Source: Limnohabitans sp. TEGF004 (GTDB lineage: Bacteria > Pseudomonadota > Gammaproteobacteria > Burkholderiales > Burkholderiaceae_C). Taken from it: 64,000 bases of DNA. Of the stretch, positions 8,232 to 20,470 are shown in pieces (position 1 is the first letter of the stretch; each line of letters begins with the position of its first letter). The notes under the pieces were generated by a model. The model was not told where the DNA came from. It did not search any database and saw nothing but the letters and a program-made list of their open reading frames with translations. The stretch lies in contig NZ_AP027056.1 of NCBI RefSeq assembly GCF_027924965.1, positions 2,418,001-2,482,000 of the forward strand, given 5' to 3'. The translations under genes were made by a program, and so were the position numbers.

Positions 8232-8785
8232 TCCAATATGCGTCCGGGTTTGAATTTGAACAAGCGCGCCATCAAAGTAGCGGGGAACATGTCAATCGAT
8301 TCGTTGTAATGGGTCACAGCTTGGTTAAAGCGCTGCAAATCTGGCTGTGTCGCAATGCCCAGCTCGGCCCATCGTTGCGTCAATTCAGCAGGCACAGAGA
8401 CGTAATACACATCGGGGTGCGTGAGGGCTTCCCATGCATCTTGCAAGTCACGACTCGTAGCCACCAAGGCAATAGAAGATGAAGGGTCCAAGGGATGCTC
8501 TTGCATGCGCGCCAAGGCCATGGCTGACAAATTAGCCGCCACTTGCAGCCGAGTCCAATGGCTGGCACCCAGCTCGGGCGACACCGCGGTTTGCCAACCC
8601 GAAGGCGACGTCACCGCCGCGGTCGTGGCCTCTTGCACCAGCGCTTGGTAACGCAGCATGAGCTCTTCGAGCACAGCAAACTGTTTGTTCACCGCCGTGC
8701 GCAAGCCCACCAAACGGCGGTACGCACCTACGCTCCAAAACACCATCACGGCCACGAACAGCCAAAACCACCACGCATCAAGCAT
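8228..8785 (-). CDS. LemA family protein
   Basis: A 185-residue protein with one N-terminal membrane helix (WFWLFVAVMVFW) followed by a mostly helical domain starting YRRLVGLRTAVNKQFAVLEE, which resembles the LemA-family core. LemA proteins are membrane-anchored helical proteins of uncertain function. The ATG is preceded by GGAG at a normal distance. It is the first gene of the run lemA-like, rsmB, DUF4390, kinase, regulator, just downstream of the rpoBC terminator. Similarity is moderate, so the family name is less certain than for its neighbours. Confidence 0.75.
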   Translation of the reverse strand: MLDAWWFWLFVAVMVFWSVGAYRRLVGLRTAVNKQFAVLEELMLRYQALVQEATTAAVTSPSGWQTAVSPELGASHWTRLQVAANLSAMALARMQEHPLDPSSSIALVATSRDLQDAWEALTHPDVYYVSVPAELTQRWAELGIATQPDLQRFNQAVTHYNESIDMFPATLMARLFKFKPGRILE

Positions 8786-8820
8786 GTTGAACTCCTTGTG
8801 CTTTCTCCGTTGAGCCCAAA

Positions 8821-8848
8821 CAACAAAGGCCCTTTCGGGCCTTTGTTG
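8821..8848 (-). terminator. terminator of the rpoBC operon
   Basis: CAACAAAGGCCC and GGGCCTTTGTTG pair perfectly over 12 bases around a 4-base loop, 11 bases past the rpoC stop. On the minus strand a T-rich stretch (TTTGTTGTTTG) covers the end of the stem. It separates rpoC from the LemA-family gene. Confidence 0.85.
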
Positions 8849-8859
8849 AGGGGGTCGCT

Positions 8860-11800
8860 TTACGCTTCTTCGCCAGCGCCGTGATCGACTTGGGTCTCTT
8901 CGTCAGAAGATTCTCCAGCCAACTCAGCAGCTTCGGCTTCAGCAATGGCGCGGCGCTCGGCGTCGTCCATCGCGTCTTTGACCTTGCGTGCTTTGTGATA
9001 AGCCATGCCGGTACCTGCAGGAATCAGGCGGCCGACGATGACGTTTTCTTTCAAGCCACGCAATTCGTCGCGCTTGCCCATGATGGCCGCTTCGGTCAAC
9101 ACACGTGTGGTTTCTTGGAAAGAAGCCGCAGAGATGAACGAATCGGTCGACAAGGACGCTTTGGTAATACCCAACAACAAGTTGGTGAAAGTCGCGGGGA
9201 CTTTGCCATCACGTTGCAGTGCTTCGTTGGTGTTGAGAATTTCAGAACGCTCAACTTGTTCGCCAGCGATGTAGTTAGAGTCACCCACGCTACCGACGAC
9301 GACACGACGCAACATTTGACGCACGATCACTTCGATGTGCTTGTCGTTGATCTTCACACCTTGCAAGCGGTAAACGTCTTGGACTTCGTCAACGATGTAG
9401 CGAGCCAGCTCTTCCATGCCGAGCAAACGCAAGATGTCTTGTGGGTCGGCTGGGCCGTCCACAACGCTCTCGCCTTTGTTGACCACTTGGCCTTCGTGAA
9501 CCAAGATGTTCTTCTCTTTAGGAATGAGTTCGTCCCACACTTTGCCTTCTGGGTCAGTGATCTGCAAACGCACCTTGCCTTTGGTTTCTTTACCAAACGA
9601 CACAGTACCAGTCATCTCAGCCAACATGCCCTTGTCTTTGGGTGAGCGGGCTTCGAACAGTTCGGCCACACGTGGCAAACCGCCGGTAATGTCGCGGGTC
9701 TTTTGACCTTCAACAGGGATACGTGCCAAGACTTCGCCTGGGCCCACATCCATGCCGTCGCGCACTTGGAGCAACGCGCCAATTTGGAAGCCAATTGTCA
9801 CTGCGTGGTCTGTGCCAGGAATCTTCACTTCTTTGCCAGAGGCGTCGATCAGCTTGACCTGTGGGCGAACCACTTTGGTTGCGCCGCGACGTTTCGGGTC
9901 AATCACCACCAAGGTGGACAAGCCTGTGACTTCGTCCATTTGCTTGGCCACAGTGAGGCCTTCTTCGACGTTCTCGAATTGCACCTTACCGGCGAATTCA
10001 GTGATGATGGGTCGTGTCAATGGATCCCAGTTCGCCAAGATCACACCGGCCTTGATGGTTTGGTCTGGCTTGATGGCCAAGATCGCACCGTATGGCACTT
10101 TGTGACGCTCACGCTCGCGACCATGTTCGTCGTGGATGGTGATTTCGCCAGAGCGAGAAATCACCACCAACTCACCTTTGGTGTTGGACACGTAGCGCAT
10201 GGTGGCGTTGAAGCCAATCACACCGTTCGACTTGGCTTCGACGCTAGAAGCGACAGCTGCGCGAGACGCTGCACCACCGATGTGGAACGTACGCATGGTC
10301 AGCTGTGTACCAGGTTCACCGATGGACTGCGCAGCGATCACGCCGACAGCTTCACCGTTGTTCACCAAGCCACCGCGACCCAAGTCACGGCCGTAACACA
10401 TGGCGCACAAGCCGAAGCGTGTTTCGCAATTCAATGCGGTGCGCACTTTGACTTCGTCGACGCCTGCGGCTTCGATTTCATCAATGATGTCTTCGTCCAG
10501 CATGACGCCAGCTTTGACCAACACCGCACGTGTTTCTGGGTTGAGCACATCTTCAATCGCTGTGCGGCCCAAGATGCGGTCGCGCAAGGATTCGATCACT
10601 TCACCACCTTCAACGATGGCGCGCATCAATTGACCGTTGGTCGTGCCGCAATCGTGTTCAGTGACGACCAAGTCTTGAGTCACGTCAACCAAACGACGTG
10701 TCAAGTAACCGGAGTTCGCTGTCTTCAACGCCGTGTCGGCCAGACCTTTACGTGCACCGTGGGTGGAAATAAAGTACTGCAACACGTTCAGACCTTCACG
10801 GAAGTTAGCCGTGATGGGTGTCTCAATGATGGAGCCGTCAGGCTTAGCCATCAAACCACGCATACCAGCCAACTGACGGATCTGAGCGGCAGAACCGCGA
10901 GCGCCAGAGTCGGCCATCATGTAGATGGAGTTGAACGATTCTTGTTCGACTTCTTTGCCATGGCGGTCGATGGTCTTCTCTTTGCGGAGTTGGTCCATCA
11001 TCACCTTTGACACCGCGTCGCCAGCCTTACCCCAGATGTCAACCACCTTGTTGTAACGCTCGCCAGAAGTCACCAAACCGGACACGTATTGCTGTTCGAT
11101 GTCTTTGACTTCTTTTTCAGACGCGCTGATGATGGCGCCTTTTTCTGGCGGCACCAACATGTCATCGATGGCAATCGAGATACCAGCGCGTGTGGCCAAA
11201 CGGAAACCGTTTTGCAACAGCTTGTCAGCGAACACGACGGTTTCTTTCAAACCGCACTTGCGGAATGACACGTTGATGAGCTTAGAAATTTCTTTCTTCT
11301 TCAACGACTTGTTGATGTTCGAGAAAGGCAAGCCCTTAGGCAAGATTTCTGACAACAAAGCGCGGCCCACAGTCGTATCAACCAAGCTGGTGGTCGGCAC
11401 GAATTCACCGGTTTCTTTGTCCTTGGTCCACTCAGTCAAACGCACGGCCACTTTGGCGGTCAATTCGACCACACCAGCGTCCAACGCGCGTTGCACTTCG
11501 GTCAAGTTGGCAAACACCAAGCCTTCGCCCTTGCCGTTGATACGGTCACGGGTGGCGTAGTACAAGCCCAACACAACGTCTTGAGAAGGAACGATAGAAG
11601 GTTCGCCGTTGGCAGGGAACAAGATGTTGTTCGAAGCCAGCATCAAGGTACGGGCTTCCATCTGTGCTTCCACAGACAAAGGCACGTGAACGGCCATTTG
11701 GTCACCGTCGAAGTCGGCGTTGAACGCTGAACAGACGAGTGGGTGCAACTGAATGGCTTTACCTTCGATCAAGATAGGTTCGAAGGCTTGAATACCCAAG

Positions 11801-13086
11801 CGGTGCAGCGTAGGCGCACGGTTCAGCATGACGGGGTGCTCTTTGATCACCTCTTCCAAGATGTCCCACACCACGGCTGAGCCTGATTCAACTTCTTTCT
11901 TCGCAGCCTTGATGGTGGTCGCGATGCCCATGGCTTCGAGACGCGAGAAGATGAAAGGCTTGAACAACTCGAGTGCCATCAACTTTGGCAAACCGCACTG
12001 GTGCAGTTTCAAAGTTGGGCCCACGGTAATCACTGAACGACCAGAGTAGTCGACGCGCTTACCCAACAAGTTTTGACGGAAACGACCGCTCTTACCTTTG
12101 ATCATGTCAGCCAAAGACTTCAAGGCGCGCTTGTTGGCGCCTGTCATGGCCTTGCCGCGACGGCCGTTGTCCAGCAAGCTGTCCACGGCTTCTTGCAACA
12201 TACGCTTTTCGTTGCGAGCAATGATTTCTGGAGCCTTCAGCTCGAGCAAACGACGCAGACGGCTGTTACGGTTGATCACGCGACGGTACAAATCGTTCAA
12301 ATCGGAGGTCGCAAAACGACCGCCGTCCAACGGCACCAGTGGGCGCAAATCAGGTGGCAACACGGGCAAGACAGACAACACCATCCACTCGGGCTTGATG
12401 CCAGACTTCTTGAACGCTTCCATCAATTTCAAACGCTTGGCGTTCTTCTTGATCTTGAGTTCAGAGCCAGTCAGGTCGTTGCGCAGCTTCTCGATTTCTA
12501 CGTCGAGGTCGAGACCTTCGAGCAAATCTTTGATACCTTCAGCGCCCATCTTGGCGATGAATTCGTCACCGTACTCCACCACTTTGGCTTCGTAGTCGTC
12601 TTCCGACATGATGGCGAATTTCTTCAAAGGTGTCATGCCGGGATCGGTCACAACATATGCTTCAAAGTACAACACGCGTTCGATGTCACGCAGCGTCATG
12701 TCAAGCACGAGGCCCAAACGTGATGGCAGCGACTTCAAGAACCAGATGTGGGCGCAAGGTGCGGCCAGGTCGATGTGCCCCATACGCTCGCGACGCACTT
12801 TGGTTTGTGTGACTTCAACGCCGCACTTCTCGCAAATCACGCCACGGTGCTTGAGGCGTTTGTATTTGCCGCACAAGCATTCGTAGTCTTTGATTGGTCC
12901 AAAAATCTTGGCGCAAAACAGACCATCGCGCTCGGGCTTGAAGGTACGGTAGTTGATGGTTTCTGGCTTTTTCACTTCGCCGAAAGACCATGAGCGGATC
13001 TTCTCTGGAGAAGCCATGCCAATTTTGATGGCATCGAAATGCTCATCGGGCGTGAACTGCTTGAACAGGTCGAGTAATGATTTCAT
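8860..13086 (-). CDS. rpoC: DNA-directed RNA polymerase subunit beta'
   Basis: This is the largest catalytic subunit of RNA polymerase. The N-terminal zinc ribbon uses C70, C72, C85 and C88. The catalytic magnesium motif NADFDGDQM lies near residue 460, and a second cysteine cluster ([12 protein letters not shown]) marks the downstream zinc site. At 1408 residues it matches the normal proteobacterial length with no break. It follows rpoB by 28 bases and ends at a strong terminator, so it is the last gene of the ribosomal-protein/polymerase transcript. Confidence 0.99.
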   Translation of the reverse strand: MKSLLDLFKQFTPDEHFDAIKIGMASPEKIRSWSFGEVKKPETINYRTFKPERDGLFCAKIFGPIKDYECLCGKYKRLKHRGVICEKCGVEVTQTKVRRERMGHIDLAAPCAHIWFLKSLPSRLGLVLDMTLRDIERVLYFEAYVVTDPGMTPLKKFAIMSEDDYEAKVVEYGDEFIAKMGAEGIKDLLEGLDLDVEIEKLRNDLTGSELKIKKNAKRLKLMEAFKKSGIKPEWMVLSVLPVLPPDLRPLVPLDGGRFATSDLNDLYRRVINRNSRLRRLLELKAPEIIARNEKRMLQEAVDSLLDNGRRGKAMTGANKRALKSLADMIKGKSGRFRQNLLGKRVDYSGRSVITVGPTLKLHQCGLPKLMALELFKPFIFSRLEAMGIATTIKAAKKEVESGSAVVWDILEEVIKEHPVMLNRAPTLHRLGIQAFEPILIEGKAIQLHPLVCSAFNADFDGDQMAVHVPLSVEAQMEARTLMLASNNILFPANGEPSIVPSQDVVLGLYYATRDRINGKGEGLVFANLTEVQRALDAGVVELTAKVAVRLTEWTKDKETGEFVPTTSLVDTTVGRALLSEILPKGLPFSNINKSLKKKEISKLINVSFRKCGLKETVVFADKLLQNGFRLATRAGISIAIDDMLVPPEKGAIISASEKEVKDIEQQYVSGLVTSGERYNKVVDIWGKAGDAVSKVMMDQLRKEKTIDRHGKEVEQESFNSIYMMADSGARGSAAQIRQLAGMRGLMAKPDGSIIETPITANFREGLNVLQYFISTHGARKGLADTALKTANSGYLTRRLVDVTQDLVVTEHDCGTTNGQLMRAIVEGGEVIESLRDRILGRTAIEDVLNPETRAVLVKAGVMLDEDIIDEIEAAGVDEVKVRTALNCETRFGLCAMCYGRDLGRGGLVNNGEAVGVIAAQSIGEPGTQLTMRTFHIGGAASRAAVASSVEAKSNGVIGFNATMRYVSNTKGELVVISRSGEITIHDEHGRERERHKVPYGAILAIKPDQTIKAGVILANWDPLTRPIITEFAGKVQFENVEEGLTVAKQMDEVTGLSTLVVIDPKRRGATKVVRPQVKLIDASGKEVKIPGTDHAVTIGFQIGALLQVRDGMDVGPGEVLARIPVEGQKTRDITGGLPRVAELFEARSPKDKGMLAEMTGTVSFGKETKGKVRLQITDPEGKVWDELIPKEKNILVHEGQVVNKGESVVDGPADPQDILRLLGMEELARYIVDEVQDVYRLQGVKINDKHIEVIVRQMLRRVVVGSVGDSNYIAGEQVERSEILNTNEALQRDGKVPATFTNLLLGITKASLSTDSFISAASFQETTRVLTEAAIMGKRDELRGLKENVIVGRLIPAGTGMAYHKARKVKDAMDDAERRAIAEAEAAELAGESSDEETQVDHGAGEEA

Positions 13087-13114
13087 GTTTTAAATCCTTA
13101 TGTCGTCAAACCGC

Positions 13115-16100
13115 TTAAGCGCGGTCCAACTCAATGTCGATGCCCAATGAACGAATTTCTTTGACCAACACGTTGAACGATTCGGGCATGCCCGCTTCGA
13201 TCGAGTGTTCGCCTTTGACAATGCTCTCGTACACCTTGGTACGGCCTTGCACGTCGTCGGACTTGACGGTCAACATTTCTTGCAATGTGTAAGACGCGCC
13301 GTAAGCTTCCAAAGCCCACACCTCCATCTCACCGAAACGCTGGCCACCGAACTGAGCCTTACCACCCAGCGGCTGCTGTGTGACCAAGCTGTATGGGCCG
13401 GTAGAACGTGCGTGCATCTTGTCGTCAACCAAATGATGGAGCTTCAAGAAGTGCATATAGCCGATGGTGGTTGGACGCTCGAAAGCTTCGCCCGTACGGC
13501 CATCAAACAAGTTCGCTTGTGTACGTGTGGCGGTCAGACCTTTCGCCTTGGCGATGTCATCTGGGTAAGCCAACTTCAACATGGTGCGGATGTCTTCTTC
13601 TGCAGCGCCGTCGAACACGGGGGTTGCAAATGGAACACCGTTGGTCAAGTTGCCAGCCATCTCGACAATTTGCGTGTCGTTGAGCTTGCTCAGGTCTTCC
13701 TTGCGGCCAGAACCGTTGTACAGCTCTTCCATGAAGGCGCGAATTTCAGCGGCCTTGGCCTGCTCTTGGAGCATGTTGCCAATGCGTTGACCGATACCTT
13801 TACCAGCCCAACCCAAGTGAACTTCCAACACCTGACCCACGTTCATACGTGAAGGAACGCCCAAGGGGTTCAACACGATGTCGCAAGGTGTGCCGTCGGC
13901 CATGTAAGGCATGTCTTCGACCGGAACGATCTTTGACACCACACCCTTGTTACCGTGACGGCCGGCCATCTTGTCACCAGGCTGCAAGCGACGCTTGACG
14001 GCCAAGTAAACCTTGACCATCTTCAACACGCCTGCTGGCAACTCGTCGCCTTGCGTCAACTTCTTGCGCTTCTCTTCGAAGGCCAAGTCAAAGCTGTGAC
14101 GGGTTTGTTCCATCGCGTTCTTGATGCTTTCCAACTGGCCTGCAGTTTCTTCATCAGAAGGACGGATGTCGAACCAGTGGAACTTCTCGACAGAAGCCAA
14201 GTAGGCCTTGTCGATCTTGCTGCCCTTGGCCAACTTGTTAGGACCACCGTTGGCGGTTTTGCCGTTCAAGAGTTTTTCGATACGGTCAAACGCGTCAGCT
14301 TCCACGATGCGGAGCTGGTCGTTCAAGTCGAGACGGAAACGCTTGAGTTCGTCATCAATAATTTGCTGAGCACGCTTGTCGCGCACGATGCCTTCACGGG
14401 TGAAGACTTGCACGTCGATAACCGTACCTTGCGAACCTTGGCTCACGCGCAGTGATGTGTCTTTCACATCGCTGGCTTTTTCGCCGAAGATTGCTCGCAA
14501 CAGTTTTTCTTCTGGTGTCAGTGTGGTTTCGCCTTTAGGCGTGACCTTGCCGACCAGTGTGTCGCCGGGTTGCACTTCTGCACCCACGTAGATGATGCCG
14601 GAGTCATCCAAACGGTTGAGTTGTTGCTCAGCCAAGTTTGGAATATCACGTGTGATTTCTTCTGCACCCAACTTGGTGTCACGTGCCATCACCACGAGTT
14701 CTTCGATGTGGATCGAGGTGTAGCGGTCTTCTGCCACCACGCGCTCGCTGATCAAGATCGAGTCTTCGAAGTTGTAGCCGTTCCATGGCATGAAGGCGAT
14801 CAACATGTTTTGACCGATGGCGATTTCACCCAGGTCAGTTGATGCACCGTCAGCCACCACGTCACCCTTAGCAATCTTGTCGCCACGCTTGACGATTGGA
14901 CGCTGATGGATGTTGGTGTTTTGGTTCGAACGTTGGTACTTGATGAGGTTGTAGATGTCCACGCCCACTTCGCCAGCTTGTGCTTCGGCGTCGTTCACGC
15001 GAACCACAACACGGGTTGCGTCAACATAGTCAACCACACCACCGCGAGTAGCCGTCACCACAGTGCCTGAGTCGACCGCAGCAACGCGCTCAATACCGGT
15101 ACCGACCATTGGCTTTTCTGGACGCAACACGGGCACGGCTTGACGTGACATGTTGGCACCCATCAACGCGCGGTTCGCGTCATCGTGCTCGAGGAACGGA
15201 ACCAAAGAGGCCGCCACTGACACGATCTGAGCTGGAGACACGTCCATGTACTGGATGCGCTCTGCACCGCACAAAATGGATTCGCCGTTTTCACGGGCAG
15301 ATACCAAGTCGCCAGTCAGCTTGCCGTCTTTGTCCAAAGCCGCGTTGGCCTGAGCGATGACGTATTTGCCTTCTTCGATGGCGGACAAGTAATCGATGTC
15401 CATCGTCACTTTGGCATCCACCACGCGACGGTACGGAGTTTCAATGAAACCGTACTCGTTCAAACGGGCGTACAAAGCCAAAGAGTTGATCAAACCAATG
15501 TTTGGACCTTCTGGTGTTTCGATGGGGCACACACGACCGTAGTGGGTCACGTGCACGTCACGCACTTCAAAGCCTGCACGTTCGCGCGTCAAACCGCCTG
15601 GGCCCAAGGCTGAGACGCGACGCTTGTGCGTGATCTCGGCCAATGGGTTGGTTTGGTCCATGAACTGTGACAACTGTGATGCGCCGAAGAATTCTTTGAG
15701 CGCAGCAGAGATTGGCTTGGAGTTGATCAAGTCGTGAGGCATGAGCGGCTCTTGCTCGGCTTGGCCCAAACGCTCTTTCACGGCTTTTTCGATACGTGCC
15801 AAACCTGTGCGGTATTGGTTTTCGGCCAATTCGCCCACGCAACGCACGCGACGGTTACCCAAGTGGTCGATGTCATCGACTTCGCCACGGCCGTTACGCA
15901 AGTCCACCAAGATCTTCACAACTGACAAGATGTCGTCGTTGGTCAAGACCATAGGACCTGTAGATTCAGCAGTACCAACTTTGGCGTTGAACTTCATACG
16001 ACCCACGCGCGACAAATCGTACGTGTCTGGGTTGTAGAACAAGCGCTGGAACAAGGCTTGCACCGCGTCTTCTGTTGGTGGCTCGCCAGGGCGCATCATG

Positions 16101-17227
16101 CGATAGATGGCCACGCGTGCAGCGAATTCGTCCACGGTTTCGTCTGTACGCAGCGTTTGCGAAATGTACGCACCTTGGTCGAGTTCGTTGGTGTAGATAC
16201 ATTGCAATTCTTGCACGCCGGCTTCGCGCAATTTCTTGAGCAAGGCTTCTGTCAACTCATCGTTGGCACGGGCAATCAATTCGCCGGTGTCGCTGTCGAT
16301 GATGTTCTTGGCCAACACGCGGCCAATCAAGAAATCTTCTGGCACGCTGATGTGCGTGGTTTTGCTTTCGTCCAACTCGCGGGTGTGACGTGCAGTCACG
16401 CGCTTGTCTTTGGCAACGATCACTTTTCCGGCTTTGTCAGTGATGTCAAAGCGAGCCACTTCGCCGCGCAGACGCTCGGCCACAAATTCCATTTGTGCGC
16501 CGCTGTCCATCAAGCGGAAGTTGTCGTTCACGAAGAAGTTCGCGAGGATGGTTTCTGGTGTCAAGCCGATGGCTTTCAACAGAATAGAAACTGGCATCTT
16601 GCGGCGACGGTCGACGCGGAAGTACAGCAAGTCTTTGGGATCGAATTCGAAATCGAGCCATGAACCGCGGTAAGGGATGATGCGTGCGCTGAACAACAAT
16701 TTGCCAGAGCTGTGTGTCTTGCCCTTATCGTGTTCGAAGAACACGCCAGGCGAACGGTGCAACTGAGACACGATCACGCGCTCTGTACCGTTGATGATGA
16801 AGGAACCTTTGTCAGTCATCAAAGGCACTTCGCCCATGTAGACCTCTTGCTCTTTCACTTCCTTGACCACTTTTGACTGTGGCGTCGAAGACTCACGGTC
16901 GTAAATGATGAGTTGCACGCGTGCGCGCACAGCTGAGGAGAAAGTCAAACCACGGGTTTGGCATTCGCGCACGTCAAATGCGGGCTTGGCCAAGTTGTAT
17001 TCGAGATATTTCATCTCAACAAAACCGTTGTGCGACACGATCGGGAATGCAGCTTCAAAAGCAGCTTGCAGACCTTCGTTGGTACGCTTTTTAGGAATAA
17101 CGTCAGCTTGCAAGAACGCGGTGTACGCGTCTTTTTGCATTTGCAACAAATATGGAATTTCCAGCACGCTGTCGCGGCTGCCGAAACTCTTGCGGATACG
17201 CTTGCGTTCGGTGTATGAGTAGGCCAT
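13115..17227 (-). CDS. rpoB: DNA-directed RNA polymerase subunit beta
   Basis: This second-largest polymerase subunit, 1370 residues, is complete. The rifampicin-binding region is present with wild-type residues at the classical positions (FMDQTNPL and [13 protein letters not shown]). The C-terminal block with [19 protein letters not shown], which contacts beta', is intact. It is separated from rplL by 258 bases that contain a hairpin, and is followed by rpoC after 28 bases. Transcription comes from the upstream ribosomal genes, and the hairpin may partly attenuate it, as in other rplL-rpoB spacers. Confidence 0.99.
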   Translation of the reverse strand: MAYSYTERKRIRKSFGSRDSVLEIPYLLQMQKDAYTAFLQADVIPKKRTNEGLQAAFEAAFPIVSHNGFVEMKYLEYNLAKPAFDVRECQTRGLTFSSAVRARVQLIIYDRESSTPQSKVVKEVKEQEVYMGEVPLMTDKGSFIINGTERVIVSQLHRSPGVFFEHDKGKTHSSGKLLFSARIIPYRGSWLDFEFDPKDLLYFRVDRRRKMPVSILLKAIGLTPETILANFFVNDNFRLMDSGAQMEFVAERLRGEVARFDITDKAGKVIVAKDKRVTARHTRELDESKTTHISVPEDFLIGRVLAKNIIDSDTGELIARANDELTEALLKKLREAGVQELQCIYTNELDQGAYISQTLRTDETVDEFAARVAIYRMMRPGEPPTEDAVQALFQRLFYNPDTYDLSRVGRMKFNAKVGTAESTGPMVLTNDDILSVVKILVDLRNGRGEVDDIDHLGNRRVRCVGELAENQYRTGLARIEKAVKERLGQAEQEPLMPHDLINSKPISAALKEFFGASQLSQFMDQTNPLAEITHKRRVSALGPGGLTRERAGFEVRDVHVTHYGRVCPIETPEGPNIGLINSLALYARLNEYGFIETPYRRVVDAKVTMDIDYLSAIEEGKYVIAQANAALDKDGKLTGDLVSARENGESILCGAERIQYMDVSPAQIVSVAASLVPFLEHDDANRALMGANMSRQAVPVLRPEKPMVGTGIERVAAVDSGTVVTATRGGVVDYVDATRVVVRVNDAEAQAGEVGVDIYNLIKYQRSNQNTNIHQRPIVKRGDKIAKGDVVADGASTDLGEIAIGQNMLIAFMPWNGYNFEDSILISERVVAEDRYTSIHIEELVVMARDTKLGAEEITRDIPNLAEQQLNRLDDSGIIYVGAEVQPGDTLVGKVTPKGETTLTPEEKLLRAIFGEKASDVKDTSLRVSQGSQGTVIDVQVFTREGIVRDKRAQQIIDDELKRFRLDLNDQLRIVEADAFDRIEKLLNGKTANGGPNKLAKGSKIDKAYLASVEKFHWFDIRPSDEETAGQLESIKNAMEQTRHSFDLAFEEKRKKLTQGDELPAGVLKMVKVYLAVKRRLQPGDKMAGRHGNKGVVSKIVPVEDMPYMADGTPCDIVLNPLGVPSRMNVGQVLEVHLGWAGKGIGQRIGNMLQEQAKAAEIRAFMEELYNGSGRKEDLSKLNDTQIVEMAGNLTNGVPFATPVFDGAAEEDIRTMLKLAYPDDIAKAKGLTATRTQANLFDGRTGEAFERPTTIGYMHFLKLHHLVDDKMHARSTGPYSLVTQQPLGGKAQFGGQRFGEMEVWALEAYGASYTLQEMLTVKSDDVQGRTKVYESIVKGEHSIEAGMPESFNVLVKEIRSLGIDIELDRA

Positions 17228-17436
17228 GAGATCTCCGGGCTTGATCTTTCAGAACTGTTTTCAGCATGGGACATCACGTCCCACACGTCAGGCTTGGCGG
17301 CTGGCCTCTACCAGCGTTGGCGGACGGTTGCGCATTGCACGCAACCCGAACCAAGGCATCTTCTGCAGTTGGGGTCAGAAGACACTCAAAAGAAGGTTAA
17401 TTTCGACCTGCTTTTGGGTGCGCTCTGTAAGCACAG

Positions 17437-17471
17437 AAGGCTGGAGGCCCTATTCGGGACACTCCAGCCTT
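17437..17471 (-). promoter_or_regulatory. hairpin in the rplL-rpoB spacer
   Basis: Arms AAGGCTGGAG and CTCCAGCCTT pair over 10 bases, with CCC/GGG able to pair again inside the loop. It lies 15 bases after the rplL stop. There is no T-run, so it is more likely a processing site or partial attenuator than a full terminator. The E. coli rplL-rpoB spacer carries both kinds of element; equivalence here is inference. Confidence 0.5.
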
Positions 17472-17485
17472 GAAGGGAAACCGAA

Positions 17486-17857
17486 TTACTTCAGTTCAAC
17501 CTTAGCACCAGCTTCTTCGAGCTTCTTCTTAGCGGCTTCAGCGTCAGCCTTAGAAGCGCCTTCTTTCACAGCCTTTGGAGCGCCGTCAACCATGTCTTTG
17601 GCTTCTTTCAAGCCCAGACCGGTGATTTCGCGAACTGCTTTAATCACGGACACTTTGTTTGCGCCGGCTTCCATCAACATGACGTTGAATTCAGTCTTCT
17701 CTTCAGCAGCAGCAGCACCGCCACCAGCAGCAGCAGGAGCAGCCATAGCGGCAGCGCTCACGCCAAACTTCTCTTCGATGGCTTTCACCAGTTCGTTGAG
17801 TTCCAAGACCGTCATGCTGTCGAGCGCGGTCAAAAATGCGTCTTTATCGAATGCCAT
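17486..17857 (-). CDS. rplL: 50S ribosomal protein L7/L12
   Basis: This is the stalk protein that recruits translation factors to the ribosome. It has 123 residues: an N-terminal dimerisation helix region, an Ala/Gly-rich hinge (about 38-52), and the C-terminal factor-binding domain with [12 protein letters not shown]. It lies 39 bases downstream of rplJ, whose product L10 anchors it, and is conventionally the most highly translated gene of the operon. Confidence 0.98.
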   Translation of the reverse strand: MAFDKDAFLTALDSMTVLELNELVKAIEEKFGVSAAAMAAPAAAGGGAAAAEEKTEFNVMLMEAGANKVSVIKAVREITGLGLKEAKDMVDGAPKAVKEGASKADAEAAKKKLEEAGAKVELK

Positions 17858-17896
17858 TTTTATTTCCTAACAATTAGTTAAAACACAAGCTGCGCA

Positions 17897-18397
17897 TTAA
17901 GCGGCAGCTGTTTCGCCTTTTTGAGCAGCCAAAGCGCCCAACACCACTGCGGTGCGAGACATAGGCGACATCAACAAGCCACACAACTGAGCCAACAACA
18001 CTTCTTTCGAAGGGATGCTTGCCAATTGCTTAACGCCGTTCGCGTCCAAAGCTTTACCACCGTAAACGCCAGCGCGGATCACCAACTTGTCGTTGGTTTT
18101 CGCGAAGTTAGCCACCACCTTAGCGGCAGCAATTGCGTCAACAGAGAAGCCATAGATCAGCGGACCGGTCATCTGGTCGGCGACAACTTCGAATGAGCTA
18201 CCAGTCACAGCACGGCGTGCGAGTGTGTTTTTCAACACGCTCAGGGTCACACCGTTGCTGCGCGCTTGGTTGCGCAACTTAGTCATGTCAGCGACCGTGA
18301 TGCCGCGGTATTCCGCAATCACCAGCGTTTGAGCTTGGGCGGCGAGCGTGGTCACTTCTGAAATGACCGCTTCTTTCTCACTGCGATTAAGACTCAA
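17897..18397 (-). CDS. rplJ: 50S ribosomal protein L10
   Basis: L10 is the base of the ribosomal stalk, binding 23S rRNA and L7/L12 dimers; the L10-L12 complex represses its own leader mRNA in well-studied bacteria. The 166-residue protein starts [12 protein letters not shown], with the RNA-binding N-terminal domain ([13 protein letters not shown]) and a helical C-terminal stalk-binding tail. The start codon is TTG at 18395-18397 behind AGGAG with 5-base spacing. No in-frame ATG fits the conserved N-terminus, so the weak start looks real. A 236-base leader separates it from rplA. Confidence 0.96.
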   Translation of the reverse strand: MSLNRSEKEAVISEVTTLAAQAQTLVIAEYRGITVADMTKLRNQARSNGVTLSVLKNTLARRAVTGSSFEVVADQMTGPLIYGFSVDAIAAAKVVANFAKTNDKLVIRAGVYGGKALDANGVKQLASIPSKEVLLAQLCGLLMSPMSRTAVVLGALAAQKGETAAA

Positions 18398-18633
18398 GGT
18401 CTACTCCTTTAAATGTGTCTTCAGGTCAATACCCGTTGACACGCCACTTTTGCAGCGACCTAACTGTCAGGAAGAATTCCGTCGAGCGGGATCGCCATCT
18501 GCGTTGGTCAATCAAATTAAGCGGGGCAAGCCCCGCACCAACGGTCTTGGATGGCCTGTGCAACTCCGAGAAGTTGCCTCAGCCCACCACTCTGGGCGCT
18601 GCTTACGCAGCACCCGGATTTTTTGCTGTCGCC
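18398..18633 (-). promoter_or_regulatory. rplJ leader (candidate L10/L12 autoregulation region)
   Basis: This 236-base untranslated stretch between rplA and rplJ has the place and size of the L10(L12)4-binding leader in other bacteria. It contains several self-complementary segments, including the perfect hairpin GCGGGGCTTGCCCCGC at 18521-18536, and a purine-rich GTGGTGGGCTGAGG segment. It may also hold a promoter. The assignment is by position and structure only; a covariance-model search was not possible. Confidence 0.5.
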
Positions 18634-19329
18634 TTAAGCGCCAACAGTTTGCAAATCAACGCGCACGCCCACACCCATGGTGGAGGACACGGCGACTTTG
18701 CGCAGGTAAACGCCTTTGCTGGATGCAGGCTTGGCTTTGTTCAAAGCCTCGATCAGTGCAGCCAAGTTGCCTTGCAGCTTGTCTGTGTCAAATGAACGAC
18801 GACCGATGGTGCCGTGCACGATACCGGCTTTGTCAACGCGGAATTGGACTTGACCAGCTTTGGCGTTGCGCACAGCAGTCGCGACGTCTGGTGTGACGGT
18901 GCCGACTTTGGGGTTAGGCATCAGACCGCGTGGGCCCAAGATTTGACCCAAAGTACCCACAACGCGCATGGCGTCAGGGGCGGCGATCACCACGTCGAAA
19001 GGCATGTCACCGGCTTTGACCATCGCGGCCAAGTCGTCCATACCAACGATGTCAGCACCAGCGGCTTTGGCTTCTTCGGCCTTGGCGCCTTGTGCGAACA
19101 CAGCCACGCGAGCAGTTTTACCAGTACCGTTAGGCAAGACCACGGCGCCACGCACCACTTGATCAGACTTCTTAGCGTCGATACCGAGTTGCACTGCAAC
19201 GTCGATGGACTCATCGAACTTGGCAGTGGCGCACTCTTTGACGATGCCGATGGCGTCAGCCAAGGCGTACAGCTTGTTGCTGTCGACTTTGCCTTCAAAG
19301 GCTTTTTGTTTTTTAGTCAACTTAGACAT
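18634..19329 (-). CDS. rplA: 50S ribosomal protein L1
   Basis: L1 binds 23S rRNA at the mobile L1 stalk near the E site, and in well-studied bacteria represses the L11-L1 message. The 231-residue protein has the expected length, with conserved [12 protein letters not shown] and the motif [15 protein letters not shown] near residue 130. The ATG directly follows the rplK stop codon with no gap, so the two are translationally coupled. Confidence 0.98.
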   Translation of the reverse strand: MSKLTKKQKAFEGKVDSNKLYALADAIGIVKECATAKFDESIDVAVQLGIDAKKSDQVVRGAVVLPNGTGKTARVAVFAQGAKAEEAKAAGADIVGMDDLAAMVKAGDMPFDVVIAAPDAMRVVGTLGQILGPRGLMPNPKVGTVTPDVATAVRNAKAGQVQFRVDKAGIVHGTIGRRSFDTDKLQGNLAALIEALNKAKPASSKGVYLRKVAVSSTMGVGVRVDLQTVGA

Positions 19330-19761
19330 TTACACGCCCTCCACAGTCACGCCCATCGAACGGGCAGAGCCGGCGATGATGCGAACAGCTGCGTCCAAAT
19401 CGGCCGCGTTCAAGTCTTCCATCTTGGTCTTGGCGATCTCTTCGAGCTGAGCGCGAGTGATCTTGCCAACTTTGTCGACGTGTGGACGAGCAGAGCCCTT
19501 GTCCAACTTGATAGCCTTCTTGATCAAGGTTGTCGCTGGAGGCGTCTTGATGATGAAGGTGAATGATTTATCTGCAAACGCAGTGATGACCACTGGCAAT
19601 GGCAGACCTGGCTCAACGCCTTGGGTCTGGGCGTTAAACGCCTTGCAGAATTCCATGATGTTCAAACCACGTTGACCCAATGCTGGGCCGATGGGTGGTG
19701 ATGGATTAGCTTTACCTGCTGGAACTTGCAGCTTGATAAAACCGACGATTTTTTTCGCCAT
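19330..19761 (-). CDS. rplK: 50S ribosomal protein L11
   Basis: L11 binds the GTPase-associated region of 23S rRNA and is needed for RelA-dependent stringent signalling. The 143-residue protein has the conserved N-terminal [20 protein letters not shown] and the C-terminal RNA-binding domain ending [12 protein letters not shown]. It lies 112 bases after nusG, in a spacer with a hairpin that could be the L1 repressor target. Confidence 0.98.
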   Translation of the reverse strand: MAKKIVGFIKLQVPAGKANPSPPIGPALGQRGLNIMEFCKAFNAQTQGVEPGLPLPVVITAFADKSFTFIIKTPPATTLIKKAIKLDKGSARPHVDKVGKITRAQLEEIAKTKMEDLNAADLDAAVRIIAGSARSMGVTVEGV

Positions 19762-19825
19762 GCTTTTCTCCTTGCGGGTACAAACGTTCTTTCGAACTCC
19801 CCGGGGTTAACGACTCTTTTCTAAT

Positions 19826-19854
19826 GTTTGGCACCGAGTCGGGAAGCGCCAAAC
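19826..19854 (-). promoter_or_regulatory. hairpin in the nusG-rplK spacer (candidate L1-binding leader)
   Basis: GTTTGGC and GCCAAAC pair over 7 bases around a 15-base purine-rich interior, about 65 bases upstream of rplK. In other bacteria the L11-L1 leader carries an L1-binding stem-loop at this place. The match is positional and structural only. Confidence 0.35.
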
Positions 19855-19873
19855 CACAAACTTTTTAAACCGA

Positions 19874-20470
19874 TCAGGTCTTTTCGATCTGACCGAATTC
19901 CAATTCCACAGGCGTTGCACGACCGAAGATGGTGACCGAGACGCGCACTTTGCTCTTCTCGTAGTTGACCTCTTCCACCGTACCGTTGAAGTCGGTGAAC
20001 GGGCCTTCTTTGACTCGCACCAACTCGCCCACCATGAATTCCACCTTGTGACGAGGCTTGTCAGCACCGTCTTGCATTTGGCTCACGATTTTCTGAACTT
20101 CAGCTTCAGAGATGGGCGCAGGACGGTTCTTAGCCCCCCCCACGAAACCTGTCACCTTGTTGGTGTGCTTCACCAAGTGCCATGACTCGTCATCCATGAC
20201 CATTTCAACAAACACGTAGCCCGGAAAAAACTTGCGCTCAGCGGTACGACGCTGGCCGTTTTTCATCTCAACCACCTCTTCAGTTGGCACCAAGATACGA
20301 CCAAATTTGGTTTCCATGCCAGCGCGCGCAATGCTTTCGCGAATGTTGCGCTCGACGGCTTTTTCCATGCCGGAGTAAGCATGAACCACATACCAACGCA
20401 AATCAGGATTCACGTAAGCAGGTGGCGTTGAAGCCGCGTCAGCGGCGGCGTTGTCGATGATGTCGCTCAT
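19874..20470 (-). CDS. nusG: transcription termination/antitermination factor NusG
   Basis: NusG binds RNA polymerase, suppresses pausing, and links it to Rho or ribosomes. The 198-residue protein has the N-terminal NGN domain ([27 protein letters not shown]) and a C-terminal KOW domain ([22 protein letters not shown]). A longer reading from 20509 would add 13 residues lying inside secE. The ATG at 20470 overlaps the secE TAA by one base and gives the usual acidic N-terminus [11 protein letters not shown]. Confidence 0.97.
   Translation of the reverse strand: MSDIIDNAAADAASTPPAYVNPDLRWYVVHAYSGMEKAVERNIRESIARAGMETKFGRILVPTEEVVEMKNGQRRTAERKFFPGYVFVEMVMDDESWHLVKHTNKVTGFVGGAKNRPAPISEAEVQKIVSQMQDGADKPRHKVEFMVGELVRVKEGPFTDFNGTVEEVNYEKSKVRVSVTIFGRATPVELEFGQIEKT

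Noticed and set aside
9703-11010. Open frame of 435 codons on the plus strand opposite rpoC
   Set aside because: It is a shadow of rpoC; the product is rich in His, Phe and Cys with no domain, and no ribosome site or promoter supports it.
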